The notes under the pieces are model-generated. The model searched no databases. It was not told the origin of the DNA and saw nothing but the letters and a program-made list of their open reading frames with translations. From assembly GCF_021130785.1 (NCBI RefSeq), contig NC_060207.1:8449501-8513500 (forward strand): a DNA stretch of 64,000 bases, given 5' to 3'. This document shows positions 34,654 through 47,364 of the stretch, piece by piece; the first letter of the stretch is position 1; the number at the start of each line of letters is the position of its first letter. A program made the translations under genes and the position numbers. This DNA is from Homalodisca vitripennis. Its lineage: Eukaryota; Arthropoda; Insecta; Hemiptera; Cicadellidae.

Positions 34654-35070
34654 TTTGAAGGTTATTTTTGACGATGGAAGGATTGTGAAGGAAACAGGAT
34701 TTTTCCGGACATTTGCCATCGTTCAGTGAAACAAGTCTTAGGTGGTTAGTAGACGAATGAAGACGTATTGTGACCTGTATTCCGTAGTTCAGTTTTAATG
34801 ATTAGTGTTGTGTATAGTTTTTTTATTAAGTGCATGTTTGTAGAGTTAGTGAAGTTTATAAACAACATGGTGGTTGTGATTCCTGACTTAGGCGAGGCGT
34901 GCCACAACGCTTTGGTAAGATTTGTTTATTTTAACCTAGATTGTAATTATGTATAAGGTTAGTTCTTTACCTGAAGAAGAGATCAGATTGCTGATCTCGA
35001 AACGTAGTGTTACTGATTTCTTGTTTCACTGAACGATGGCAAATGTCCGGAAAAATCCTGTTTCCTTCAC
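34654..35070. repeat. Dispersed repeat B copies forming a perfect 51-bp inverted repeat
   Basis: Bases 34685-34735 are the exact reverse complement of 35020-35070 (CTTGTTTCACTGAACGATGG ... TTTCCTTCAC). 284 bases separate them. Outside the arms similarity stops, except that the left copy continues on the minus strand through about 34654, as in the 15996-16078 copy. The middle contains a hammerhead-like motif (34971-35003). Inverted partial copies are common in Penelope-like elements, so I suspect such an element, but no ORF is present. Confidence 0.6.
34971..35003 (+). ncRNA. Hammerhead-like motif (CTGAAGA, 8-bp stem, GAAA)
   Basis: CTGAAGA, an extra A, then GAGATCAG-ATTG-CTGATCTC (perfect 8-bp stem) and GAAACG. 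The layout is the same as at 33979-34006 (minus strand), including the extra base. TCGAAACnTAGTGTTA also follows the Penelope-like remnant at about 13589. The shared layout suggests a conserved structured element of a retroelement. Ribozyme activity is only a hypothesis. Confidence 0.3.
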
Positions 35071-38000
35071 GCTCCAAGATTATTCACACAGAAAGATCAC
35101 TCAGATTTTTAGATTCTTCAGTGTGCAAATACTTGAAGTTATATTGCACGAAGTCTATCTTGGCGTGATAATATAAAAGTGAATAGTGATATTTAGTTGT
35201 TCAAACTGCGGTTTCTACTTCAAGCATATTATTGTTATTGCACTACATAGTCTATTCTTGTTATTTTATTGTAGTATAATTTACAAGTTTTTATCGTATT
35301 TTTCAGAGTTTACTTTAGTGTTTTTGTTGTTTTTTTCTATATTCTGCTTTGAAACTGTGATACTTACATGAGATCGTTTTGCTCGTTTTTACCTTTTTGG
35401 GCTGTATATTACACATACACATATAATATTTATATTTTTCCATTCTATAATTTGGGATAAATTTACGGCGTTTCTGTTGTCTAGTTTGTAAGACATGCAC
35501 ACACTGTGAATGTGAAGATCCCATAAACTTTAATAGTAGTGGTAGCTATCTTGTAAGTCTTTTGTTTATTTTGTCTTACATTGTAAAATGGTATACCGTT
35601 GAAAATAAAATAAATAAATACAGATCCAAATATTAAAATCTATATTTGCCTTTTCCTTCCTCCTATTCATTATATTTTATATATGTAAGAGTGGTAGTAT
35701 TTTATGGCAATAGTATCAGTTATGTAGAGTTCCATTAGCCGGAATACAAGGATTTACATTCTGTTAGAACATCATTTGATTACACAGGGTTGGCAGACTT
35801 GGCTGGCGACAACAAGGGTAGTTGCTACATCATGAATAAGTAAAATCGGTTGGTAAAAGCGGTTGCGGGTATACAAAACACGCTAGTAGGGTTTCCTGAA
35901 ACAGAAACCAAAGATGTAGTTATTTTGGATCATCAGCCTGTGGAGTATTGAGGCAGCATCCATCAAGACAGTTTATATACAATACCGAGGTGTTCTATTT
36001 ATGTACAAATAGGACAACTTAGATTTATATTTTTATTTGTTACAAAGAATCACGGATGGTAACTTTGTGGCTAGTTTCATATTCTAGAGCAGCCTATAAG
36101 TCAATTTTTTCATAGGTGAGATACAACAAAATCTTCAATTTTAACATGATTAGGAACACTAGCATTATTAGATGTGTAATTTTTAAAATAGATATAGTAA
36201 ATTCGATTCTACAGTATTAAATTTGGGTTGCTAGAAGACCCAAATTCGCACGTTGTGCCAGTGATAGCTGCTATTTTATATTTAATGGATTGTAATTAAT
36301 TTAAATTCACAGATGATTAAAACTTAATTTGAAGTATAAGAAATTATTTAGGTTCTATTTGTCTCATTAAAAAAATAGAACAAATATTTAAAAAGAGTAT
36401 ATTTTAATACTAAAAAACATTTTTAACTGAAATTTTACGAAAAATAAAGTTTTTGTTGGAAGCTGCGTTTATGTAACTGAATTTTACTTTTTCTCGAACG
36501 CTGTGAGAAAACTCATCGTCCGTTAGAATATTTCGTAAATTTATAGTCTGACAACTAAGAAATTATATTGAAAGCAACAAATACTGAATGTACAGTATAG
36601 TTGTATATTATATACAAGCGAAACCCTATAAATTTAATTTTCCATCTCATTTATACAAAAAAATCCCATTGGAACTTGTGGTTTCAACATATTACCATAT
36701 AAACAGCCATTGGTATACATTGCAGTGTACATTGAGAAACAAGTTAACAGCAGAGAAAATAACTGCACCAAAGAAGCTACCTAGACTTAACCGACCAGAA
36801 GGTAACGTTGCGGCAATACGTTTTATTACAGCTGCTGTTCCACATGAGTCCCCCTGTACAACGCCCCCCACCCCCCACCCACCAAGCAGTAATGCCACAA
36901 CACCACGTTACCCGAGCAAGCAACACCGGCACCATATTTGCATGCAAAGTGGCAATATGTACGTGCAGTATTTAGTTCGTCGCTCTTGAATATTTTGTGC
37001 GATTAAAAGTCTCAGAATTTCTCAATTAAAGCTTGTTGTCCACTATTATGCCACCTTAAGTTAGGTACAATGTGTAAGTACTGAAGCTTTATAAAGCAAA
37101 AATAACAGGGAATTCGAGTAGTTCTAAAAAATAGATTCTATCATTTGTGAAATATTTGTATTCAATATTATATGGACAATAGCAAAGATGCAAGTGATTT
37201 TTGGTTAGATGAATGAATTAGATAAGAGTTCGCAAAGCCAGAGTTGTAAGATTTTATCCTTTTTGGCATGTCTGACGCCAGTGAGGTTTATTCACAAAAA
37301 AGCAGTAAGCGTATACACTGTGTATATCTTACTTTTAACTGTGCGTGACGCAGTTAGTTGACTCTATTATGCTATTTCGTTGCCCGGTCACTATAGGAAA
37401 ATGAACTTTTTCTTCAAAACTAAGTTAAAGTTTAATTAAAATACGAGATATAAAAAGGGTTTTCTCATGAATTTGCATATGAAAAAAATATATTTTTGGG
37501 CAGAAAAGCTTTAAACAATAATAGGAGTTACAAGTCAATACGTTCGTGTTATATTTTAAGGTTTAAACGGTTATTAAAATTGCCCTGTTTTAATTATTTA
37601 TATCTACTTATAATTACTACCTATAATTAATGCTATGTTAATACAGTTTATAAGTTTTAAGAGCAAATAATTAGGACATGCAGCAGTTCTACGTTAAGAC
37701 AAACGGGCGCTTACCATTTCCCCACTAAGGAGCTCGAAACAAGCAGCCCCACACTGTAATTTCTATACCCCGTTGGGACTTTAAAGCGAATTAATTAAAC
37801 GAAATGCATATTCCTAAGATACAGGAAGTAATATGCTTATACCAGATCTAAAATCTGTCACACAATGCATGAAAGGATGTCTTATGCGCAGTGAAACGCA
37901 GCTGCTTTTCCACTTGGAAGCAGATTTCCTGATCCATACTCCATAAACTACCATAAATTGGATGGGAGCAAAATCAGACTTTCGTGTCCAGAAAGAGTAA

Positions 38001-38585
38001 CTGTAACTTCTAATTATAATCCCTACGTTCTGCATAATGTTGTTTCTTTGAAACCCCCTACTTCAATCTATTTAAAAGGAAAGAATGATTGGATTTACGA
38101 GTAGAGATTGCTCCACTGTTTCAGTGAGGAGGTTCAGGGACATGTGGTTGGCTTCACCCAACCTTACACCACAATCAATGACTAATTGCACAGCTAAATG
38201 GTCTCCTACTCCAGTAGTCGATATAGAGATCTTAATACCATCGCGTAAAGTTGGAGGTCATTGTTCTAGAAATAATGTATAATAATATTGGTTTTCATTT
38301 ATTTCCAAATTGCCTTAAGCGTAAGAGAGTGAGTAAGATTACGACAAGGGCTTAGTGTTCCCGTCGATTACCGTCACCCAAAATACCGTAAACCAAAGAT
38401 GTTACAATGGCCGGAAGTAGTCGATTTTTGACCGAAGTAGACGTTTTGCATTAACGTATGTATGTGCTTTCTTGACAAGGAGAAGACTTATGCTTCTGAG
38501 AATACCTCAGAACGGAAGTAGTTTACAATGGCCAGGAGTATTAGTGTTTTAATCAAAACTAACTATTCAGTCCAACGTATTTTAC

Positions 38586-38631
<46 letters not shown>

Positions 38632-39504
38632 TAATATTTGTTGTTACTAACTATTGTTGCAGGTTGCTTACGGTCGTAAATGTATTGATGCAATTTGCAG
38701 TTCTCTCATCGGCATTATGCATGTTATTTATAAGTTAAAAAAGTACACAATACTTAATGAAATATCAAATCAGTTCCGACATAAGTTAATGAGATGTACC
38801 TTTGAGGCATATGTAAAAGCTAATGGCTCATTCGAATTCCATTATCTAAATATCTCATCAGTGATCTGTGATAAAATGAATTCAATACGAAAAATACTTT
38901 TTGTGATTTCTGTTTTTGAGTTAGTCAACAAATACGAAATTATTCTCCTTGTCATGTAATTTGGGCTTCAAAAAGCAATGGATTTAATATTAAAACTGCT
39001 TAATTCAAAAACCAATTTAAAATATTGAATTAATATAATAATAAAAATAAGGGTAAATGACAATAGAGTGAAAATAACATGATCACACTATCCTTTTCAA
39101 ACATAATTAAGCTTTATAAGTATTTGGTGTACTAGGAGGCATAAGATAACCTGGAAAATCTTTATAACAGGTCCACTGAAGAGAAAATTTAATTCACTAC
39201 TCTGGTAAACCGTAGGCGCTACTACTTAAACAAATAAGAAATAATAAAATACGAAACTTAAGAAACGACAGAGAGCCAATACACTTACACGGTGGTAGGA
39301 TCACCTGCTGTATCTGAAAAAATTACTTATCCACCAGAGATCCATGAGATATGCATAATGCATATGCATTGTGAGTATCCGTAAGCATAGTATAGGGAAA
39401 ATTAAAAAAATAAAACCAATTATAGTTTTAAAATGGCAATAATTTAAACTTATAAGTGTCATGGACACTCACAGCACTCGTGCAATCTTATAAGAAAAAC
39501 TTGT
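35071..39504. other. A+T-rich region without a recognisable gene
   Basis: There is an (AC)n microsatellite at 38589-38627. A 133-codon frame at 36588-36989 owes its Pro/Thr-rich end to a C-rich run near 36850-36890 and is not convincing. The frame after 38661 is discussed as a possible exon. The remainder shows nothing I can name. Confidence 0.35.
38589..38627. repeat. (AC)n microsatellite
   Basis: Uninterrupted AC dinucleotides. Confidence 0.98.
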
Positions 39505-39802
39505 ATAAATTATAAAATATGTTACATTTTATGTTACATAGAGTTATCATAAAAAATCATTTTTAGTTTAGTAATTTAAGTTAAATTTTTATACAAAAAA
39601 TAAATACAATAAATATAAATAAATATAAATTGTTGCTATACAACTATTTTACAACAAATAAATTATAAAATATGTTATATTTTATGTTACATAGAGTTAT
39701 CATAAAAAGTCATTTTTAGTTTAATAATTTAAGTTAAATTTTTAAAAAAATTCCAATAAATATAAATAAATATAAATTGTTGCTATACAACTATTTTACA
39801 AC
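39505..39802 (+). repeat. Tandem duplication, about 150-bp period, 2 copies
   Basis: TATAAAATATGTTA starts at 39511 and 39664, and both copies run through ATAGAGTTATCATAAAA and TGTTGCTATACAACTATTTT. Small indels in an A-rich part separate them. Confidence 0.9.
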
Positions 39803-40309
39803 TCAAAATCATGCTGACATGATAACAGCTTATTACAACATCTAATGAGCACGTTCCGTATTACCGTCAACGGAATCAAAAGAAATAACAACAATCAATC
39901 TGTAACCTGAAGGCTATCAGTACTTCTTTAAACAACATTGTTACATTGGTAAATAAAAAGAATTAAGAATAATAAAATCATCAAGTACTTTGTTGTGCAA
40001 CTGTATTTACCTTCCTCAGTAATTTATATTTATTACTTAATCTGCTCAGCTCTCTCATTTTTAAAGTGAACTGGATACTCTCTAGGAAAAGTAAAATAAT
40101 ACTACATTACTCTTTAGTACAGTACTATAACAGTGTTAGTTAATGAACGTGTTGATTATTACACCTAAAACAAGCTGAAGAATTCTTAAAAAAAAACAGG
40201 CCAATAACAAAATTCTATTCAATTAAATATACTTATTTTCAAACATATGTTTTAAGAATGTCTGCTAAAACACAATTAAAATGTGTTATTTAGTGACTCC
40301 TGAAGAATA
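39803..40309. other. A+T-rich spacer
   Basis: No gene or repeat recognised. Confidence 0.4.
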
Positions 40310-40993
40310 TAGTATAGGAGCTAGCAACGTTTCTAAAACAAGAATTTCAGGTCAGCTGAAATTTTGATATGCTGTTTTTCTTGCTCTTTCGGTTGGAGTC
40401 CGGGCTATCTGGCTGGCGGTAGTGGTTGCGTTTATTAATGCGCATCTTACCTGCACAGGTAAAAATCCTGGAGCGCTTCGGCAAATGGACAACATGGCGT
40501 CAGTCTAAAGTCACATGTTTGTTTTGTGTAATTAAAAAAAAAGCACTTCAAACTGTCTCTCTCCAATCACCTGTCTCATTTATTTCAGTAGGCAGTTCAA
40601 TGTCACGGTACTTTAATTTATATTTTAAACGTATATTCAAAACTTCCTGGCACTTCTTCAGTTTATCAACCACAAAAAGAATGATTTTATCTTTATGTCC
40701 TTTACAGAAACACATTTCATTTTACCACTGGCGATTGTATCAAAATTAATAAATAAACATCACAAATAACACAAACACAAAACAAACATGTGACTTTAGA
40801 CTGACGCCATGTTGTCCATTTGCCGAAGCGCTCCAGGATTTTTACCTGTGCAGGTAAGATGCGCATTAATAAACGCAACCACTACCGCCAGCCAGATAGC
40901 CCGGACTCCAACCGAAAGAGCAAGAAAGACAGCATATCAAAATTTCAGCTGACCTGAAATTCTCTCTCGAAAACGTTGCTAGCTCCTATACTA
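40310..40993. mobile_element. 684-bp DNA element with about 219-bp terminal inverted repeats
   Basis: The left arm (40310-40528) starts TAGTATAGGAGCTAGCAACG. The right arm (40776-40993) is its reverse complement with only a handful of differences, mostly around positions 24-34 of the arm. ATA abuts both ends (40307-40309 and 40994-40996), compatible with a 3-bp target duplication, though in A+T-rich DNA this could be chance. The arms are more G+C-rich than the surroundings (GGAGTCCGGGCTATCTGGCT). The 247-bp centre holds a coding-like segment on the minus strand. No transposase is present, so this is a non-autonomous foldback-type element; the superfamily is not identified. Confidence 0.8.
40548..40715 (-). 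pseudogene. Coding segment enclosed in the long-TIR element (possible captured exon)
   Basis: The minus-strand frame reads MCFCKGHKDKIILFVVDKLK, then KCQEVLNIRLKYKLKYRDIE, LPTEINETGDWRETV and a stop. It opens with a CxC pair and has strong protein-like composition. The layout (Cys pair, KC/W...C-type helix, charged R-rich stretch, LPTEIN before a glycine) recalls the N-terminal zinc-binding module of several insect proteins of unknown function, in which the text continues with a His/Cys pair. Here that second half is missing, and the DNA at the break reads ACAGGTGATT, a good splice donor. I infer that an exon with its donor site was captured. The family name is not known to me. Confidence 0.4.
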
Positions 40994-43900
40994 ATAATAT
41001 TATAAAGTATTGAATTAAATTTCAATGCAGTGTATTAATTATCTGATTCCATCTTTATATGTTTACACAAAGAATACTGAAATTAAATATTGAGGGTGTT
41101 TACGTGAACAGTTTTGAGATCCGAATTCGAAGATATTCCTATTTAAAATAACCATATATTTTTCTTATTTACAAATAATGTATGGATCAGTAACAACAAA
41201 AATTTTCAAACTAACTGTCATTTTGTGTACACTTCAGTTGCAGTAGAAATTGATCGTGTTTATAATTTAACTTATAAAAGCTCATTTGCTGCATAATTAT
41301 CTCCTCTGAGAGAGACGTACTGCATTTGCATTTTGACCTATACATTGATTTCTTATTGCACAATATCTCAGAAAGCACCTCAATATCTATAATTTGCAGA
41401 TGTAACACGACAAACTGTGTTAATCTTAAGATATATCTTATATTTTATATGCCTTATAAGTAGAAAGACTGAAATAAGCCGGACAATCGAGTGAAGAACT
41501 CATGATTCGATGTTCGAAAACATCGAATAAAATAAAAATAAATAACAATGTCTTGCTCTTAAATTTTATCAATTTAATTTGCTATTGTGAGGACTGTCTA
41601 ACATATTATAATTCTTTCTAGTTCAGTTCTGTTTGTGTCATCTTCAGATATCCAACACTACTTAGAAAATTCATGATTTATCCTTATATTTGTAGTACCA
41701 TAACCTCTATCCTACATATTTTGCAATATTTACAAGTACAATACTTGAAAAGTATTGATAGGATATCCGAAATTTGGATTAAATCCAAGAGAAATTCCTG
41801 CTGAGATCTTGCACGCTTAGGAATGTATCACGCCGACCAACCGCGTGGGCTTCAAAAGCGGTAATGTTCACTATTGCTGACCTCATAGGCGATGTTACTA
41901 TTCTACTTGGACTAGCAAGGAGAAATACATAGTATCAGTAATCAATTTTAAATAAAAAACAAAAAATGTATTAGTATTAATAACTAATAAAATAATGCTG
42001 GCCACTCTTACTTAACAAAAAATCACTCGAAACTCATCAATCTACTGTGAATTCACTACACACAATTAATCAACCATTCTCTAGATTATTCTCTGAGCGT
42101 ACACAGGATACATCAAGTCTGTTGTTTACTGTTTCACTTTCCCTGAGGAATACATCAATCAACAGCCTTTCAGGCGCAATAATTAGACAATTTAACGTGT
42201 TCTGTGGTCTCCCGTAATGTTAACATTCTAAACCTATGTGTACAGTTGTGTGTGTAAATGATTATTGTGATTTTTGACATAAACTGCGGATTGAAATAAT
42301 TGCAGTAACACCAGACGCGGGGTAGGGATAGAATGGATCCCATTATTGGGTTGAGAACAAGTTGGGAGAGGTCTCAAGCGTTCATGGATACGCTTGAAAA
42401 GACATTATTCAATCTCTAAATGTTTAAGAGCACTTTTCCTTGAATCTCTTAAAACCCTTACTTTCTGAATTATTTATGCATGAGTTTGTTAACTTGCATG
42501 ATGCGACCTGTGATAAAAACTTTGGGGGATATGTACAGAAAAAATAACAATCTTCCTTGTTGATAGGCTTTGTATCGTTTTAAAATCAGAAAAAATTATA
42601 GTTTTATAAATTATTTACGATAAATTTCAAAATTGATCCTGTTTCTAAAAAACATGAAAGTGGTGACATTATGGTTTTCCATTTAAATTCTTTCTGAATG
42701 GTTGAATACAGTTTGTACAAAAACTCCAATTTCGTTAAAAGTTTGCTGATTAAAACAAAATCATTGATTTCAGATTAGTATCCTTTTAGTATTAGCTTTC
42801 GAAATGAAGGTTGTAAAAAAACAGAATTATAAGTCTGTTTAAATTTTAAAATGAGCTGAAAAGTTAAACTTTTAGGACCTTTTAATTGAATGTGTTTTAA
42901 CGCACATATCTAAAATATTACTTTTTATATTCCCAATTTTACAATCGAATAAATTGTATATACATTTTAAAATAAAACAAGGTAAAATACTACAGAAATG
43001 GGCTCGTAATGAGACAGGCATTTAATAAATATCATGAAAACATTGAAAAAAGAATTCAAATTTGTAATTGTTTTACTGATTAAAACTTAATAACAAGATT
43101 TGATGCATATGATATTAAAAGAAAATAAATTCTCTTTGCTGAAAGAAGTAAAATACAAAACTTTTAGTCAGAAGACCATAGATAAAAATATAATAATTTT
43201 TGGAAGTAGCCTAGTATGAGTTATGTGTAATATCATTTGACTTGGCCTATACCCCCTGAAAATGTGCATAATTTAGTTAAAAAATTGCATTGAGCATTGA
43301 GTTCAAATCCATTTCTTGTATCTGTTTCTTGCACTTCAATATAGGATAGCTTATTACTACTCTCTTACTACTATAATTTTGAGTCAACATTTACAAAATT
43401 TTTTATTATTTGATAAAAGAAAAGTCACAATTATTCAATAATTTTTATATAAGTCATAATTATCCAATTGGATAATTGTGACTTTTCTTTTATGAAATGA
43501 TATAAAATAGTTTTTCCAATAAGAAGAGCTCCTTCTTCAATGAAGTTACTCAATTGTTTACGACGGTATGATCAAATTGTTTTCTGGGCAGTGTAAGAGT
43601 ATGTCTATATCTGTTACCTGTTACTAAAGCACAATTACCTAAATATAAACGTGTGAAAAATTTAAGCAAACAATATGTGGAAACTAATAGTTACTATCAG
43701 TCACATCGATGCTAGTGAGATATTCGAGGGTGTCCGATAGAACTTCGAAGAAAATTTACAGCCGATGTACAAAAGAGGATGACGTGTTTCAAGTTAAGCG
43801 ACGATGGAAACACTTCAGCCCATGAACTGATGGCCTATATGACGAGGGTGTAGTATATTGTGTTTGAGATGATAGTGTACAAGCTCTCACAGTATCCAAG

Positions 43901-44984
43901 CTCAAGAGCCATTGAGGGTTAGAACAAGTTGGCTGTTCAACGTCAATGGCAACTAATGGCAGTAAGTCACGGCTCTTATCTACCCGCACACTGTGTGGAT
44001 CTTACCGCAGTTCTGTAAAACCTAAGTGTATTAGTCATACAAGAAATAATTTAACTACAAGCACAGATTTCATAAAAACCCAAAAAGAAATTTTTGCATA
44101 ATATAATTAACAATATACTAACACAGATGTAAATAATTGTACTACTTCAATACCTGGAGTAATAGCAATGCTGAGTTTGCCTTCTTCCCTCGATCATTAA
44201 AATATGTTAAACGTGAATGTTTATGGACATTTTAATTTACTCCAGTCTTTACACACTGTATTTCATCTTTACATAACAGTATTTAAATATATAGTAACAA
44301 TTAGACGACATTGTCTCTTATATGTGCACTACTTGCTACCCGCTACTTTATAGGTAATTTAGTACGCGTTGCACGTTTATGACTAATGGTTTTTTTAATG
44401 AATTTTATTTTCGACGACAATATTGAGTTTGCCTTATTCCTACGATCAAGAAAATACGTAAAAAGTTTATAAATATGGCCATTATAACTTACTTCGCTCT
44501 TGGTATAGTTCCATAGTTGATTCTGTTTTATTTCCCGATCAAGAAAATATATATCACGGATCAGAGAATCCTATTTCTGTCAAAACGGAATTAAGATGGG
44601 TTTCTTATCAGATTTTAAATATATAGTAAAAGTTTTTAAATATTTTAGCACATTTTGAGCTGGAATCGGTACTGTTAAAAAAAGTCCAGCAAAACTTCAT
44701 CAAGTTCTTGTAGAATCTTTCAAAGGGAGACATCAGAGTCAAATTCTCACCTTCTTATGTTTTAGGACGTTTTCTAAGGTAGATTGGCACTTACCTAGTC
44801 ACTAAAATCTAAAACAGCTTTAAAACTTATTAGAAAATTTACTTACTATAAATGTAAACAAATTGAAAGTAATAAACAATGTTTACGCAGAACAGTTGGT
44901 TATATTTTACAGGCTCATTCAATTAATATTTCACAACTTTAAAGACCAATATGGTATTTTTTCCACTTTAAAGACCATCTGGGC
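40994..44984. other. A+T-rich region without a recognisable gene
   Basis: Nearly 4 kb without a convincing coding frame, tandem array or recognisable transposon, apart from the small hairpin at 43405-43501. Confidence 0.4.
43405..43501. repeat. Small imperfect inverted repeat, 32-bp arms
   Basis: ATTATTTGATAAAAGAAAAG... (43405-43436) pairs with 43470-43501 (...CTTTTCTTTTATGAAATGAT) with about three mismatches and a 33-base loop. It could be a tiny MITE or a chance foldback. Confidence 0.6.
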
Positions 44985-45113
44985 GAACCCCGGAGGGATT
45001 TGCGAAATAAGAATAGGCCTGTATTCATCACAGGTACCTCAAGAATGTCCATGTTAACTTTCCGCGCAATCGGTTGAGTAGTTTACGCGTGAAAACAAAA
45101 CAAACAAACAAAT
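44985..45113 (+). mobile_element. RTE-type non-LTR element or SINE 3' tail
   Basis: The stretch GAATAGGCCTGTATTCATCA, AACTTTCCGCGCAATCGGTT, GAGTAGTTTACGCGTGAAAA and a (CAAA)n end is the well-known 3'-terminal text of insect RTE-clade elements and of SINEs that share their tails (FCAAAATCGGTT...GTTTxGGCGTGAAAG type). Upstream similarity cannot be followed, so it is probably 5'-truncated. Confidence 0.65.
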
Positions 45114-45576
45114 GCCCTTTAGATTTTATAATATTATTAAGATTCTATGCAGTGAATTCAATTTTATGAGGACACCCGCCAAGTCATTCAAATATAAAGC
45201 CCTGCTCAGGGAGTTCGTGGAGGTAGGGGGTCGGGGGGGAGATGGGATTGTAACCAGTATGACTCCAAGGGTAAAGGGTCGTTGTGTCAATGTTAGCCCT
45301 CAGACATTTGTATCCTGCTCCCAGCCAATAATCTCCTGAAAAGGACCTTTGCATCAATAGAAATGTACGTAGTGAGTGTTATGCAACAGTATTTTCGAAA
45401 GAGCTAGTTTTTTTTTAAACAAAACTTCTATAACACCTTAAATATGGTATCATACAGAAAATTTTAAATATCTGGAAATTAACATGTAGTAATTGTTAAT
45501 TAGGTTTGTATAAGGGAGGATATTGTTTTTAATTCGAGGTTTATATGTTGGTGCTTAGGTTTGATGACATTTACGC
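45114..45576. other. Spacer with a G-rich patch
   Basis: At 45215-45245 GGAGGTAGGGGGTCGGGGGG is followed by AGATGGG, a possible G-quadruplex. No gene is called; the 75-codon frame over it is not convincing. Confidence 0.35.
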
Positions 45577-45660
45577 GTTACCCGTAGCGCAGGGTTACGG
45601 CGGCGTGGGCGGCTCTCTAATACAGAGGTCAGGGGTTCGATTCCGCGCAGGGAATACAAA
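45577..45660 (+). mobile_element. tRNA-like sequence, probable SINE head
   Basis: It holds an exact B-box GGTTCGATTCC (45634-45644), an A-box-like TAGCGCAGGG (45585-45594) and an anticodon-like arm CTCT-CTAATAC-AGAG, whose loop would read AAT (Ile-type). The acceptor stem pairs poorly, so it is not a working tRNA gene. The arm GGCTCTCTAA is shared with the SINE at 56529-56686. Confidence 0.5.
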
Positions 45661-47364
45661 TACATCGATACAAATATGAGAATTGGTTTTGACAGTTACT
45701 TCTTAAAAGCATTTAGGATGGCAAATTAAAATTCAACTATCGTTGAAAGAACTTATTTTAATTCCACTGCAATCAATGAATCATAGTTGGGTAAACCTTT
45801 TTTATTAACCACGTATTTTAGTATTAGTCCGTCTCAAATATTCTAAAAAGTGCTCTTTGAAGTTCACATGCAATGCAAAACTAGTTTTAGTTTTAATAAT
45901 TTGCCTACTTCTTGAACTGAAATCGTAATCATGAAATCGAACCATTACTAAACCTAACATGTCATTTCAGTAAGTAACAATGTATAATATTCATAATTTT
46001 TTTTTATTGTTTCGCTCAGTTTTGAAATCCTGCGTTTAATTTGCAAAGAGACTTCTGTACTTAACACGTAGAAAGATATTATCATAGTTTTAATGATTTA
46101 AAGAGTTAAAAGAAACATGTTATATTACTTAAGAATATTATTACTTATAGATTTAATATGAAATTAATTCTTTTAATATTTGAATTAATAATTATTGATT
46201 TTACTAAGAAATGTTAATTTGTATTTGACATATATTTTTTAAATAACACCTAAAACGATAGGCCCTGTAGAGGCATATCAACAACGAGTCCTCATAATAT
46301 GAGTTCATTAATATCAAAACATTAAGTGAAAATCAGCCGTGACTGTACTAGCTGAGCTTAAGCGCAGACCATAGAGTAGTAAACTGGCTCTTGCCATATT
46401 ACTCAAAACGAATGCTGGTAAAGCACCACTATTGCTATTGAAATTGGTATTTTATGGAATATTCAATTGATGGTTATATTTGAATGTTTTTTTTTCTTCA
46501 CAATAACTATATACATTTCGTACAAGTCTTTACGTTAAAAATCTAATATTTCTGTATATATTAATAGGACTGGTTAAAAACCTCAATTAGGAGAAAAGAA
46601 ATCTCAATTAAGAAAGAAAATTTGTATTAAAATATTTTACTACATTTGATCACTTCTTGGTAGACTAGAAAAGTAATCAAGTTTAATTGTACTAAACTAG
46701 TAAAATTAAAAACAGTGTAAGAGGTTTTGGATCAATACAATACTAAACAGATTGTTTTTAACTATGCTTTCATTGAAGGTGTATGCTGTGCAAATTACTC
46801 CAACTTTGAAACCATTCAAAATTGTAAAATTGAAGCAAAGATAGAGGAAATGTGTGGACATTGAAAATTCAAATAAGCGTTGCCAAAGAGAAGCGATCAG
46901 CGAAACAATAAAAGAGAGATTATAGTCTTACCCAGCAGTCCTCATCTACACTAGGGATTAGCAGCCACAAATCTTGATTATTCAATGGATACGTTGTTAT
47001 TTATCCGTTATTTATTCAACTCTGGAGATCTGGTATAAGTAGAGTGATGATACGGTAACAATTTTAAAAATAGTTATAATAACGTTTAAAACACTGTTAT
47101 GTATTAACATTAGCATATCATTACCATAAAAATATTTTGGCATGGTCGTACATATTCCCAGTTATGATGACCTCATAAAATCCAACTCCCATTTTGAAAT
47201 ACATTTAAGTTAATATTTCATGCGTTTATAGGATATTGTTGTGCTGTACAGACTTATAAACACCATAACTAACTTTCACCTTAATTACTTTCTACGAGTA
47301 TGAACACGTTATGTCCTGTTCCCGTATCAAGTGTTTCAAAACAAAGGATGTACGCCTGTTTGTG
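45661..47364. other. A+T-rich region without a recognisable gene
   Basis: Nothing coding-like and no repeat seen. Confidence 0.4.

Noticed and set aside
36588..36989. 133-codon plus-strand frame
   Set aside because: Low-complexity Pro/Thr section from a C-rich run, no homology recognised, no supporting signals.
40426..40749. 107-codon plus-strand frame across the long-TIR element
   Set aside because: It crosses from the arm into the core and is antisense to a better protein-like frame at 40548-40715.
45577..45660. Functional tRNA-Ile gene
   Set aside because: The B-box is perfect but the acceptor and D arms pair badly; a SINE head is more likely.
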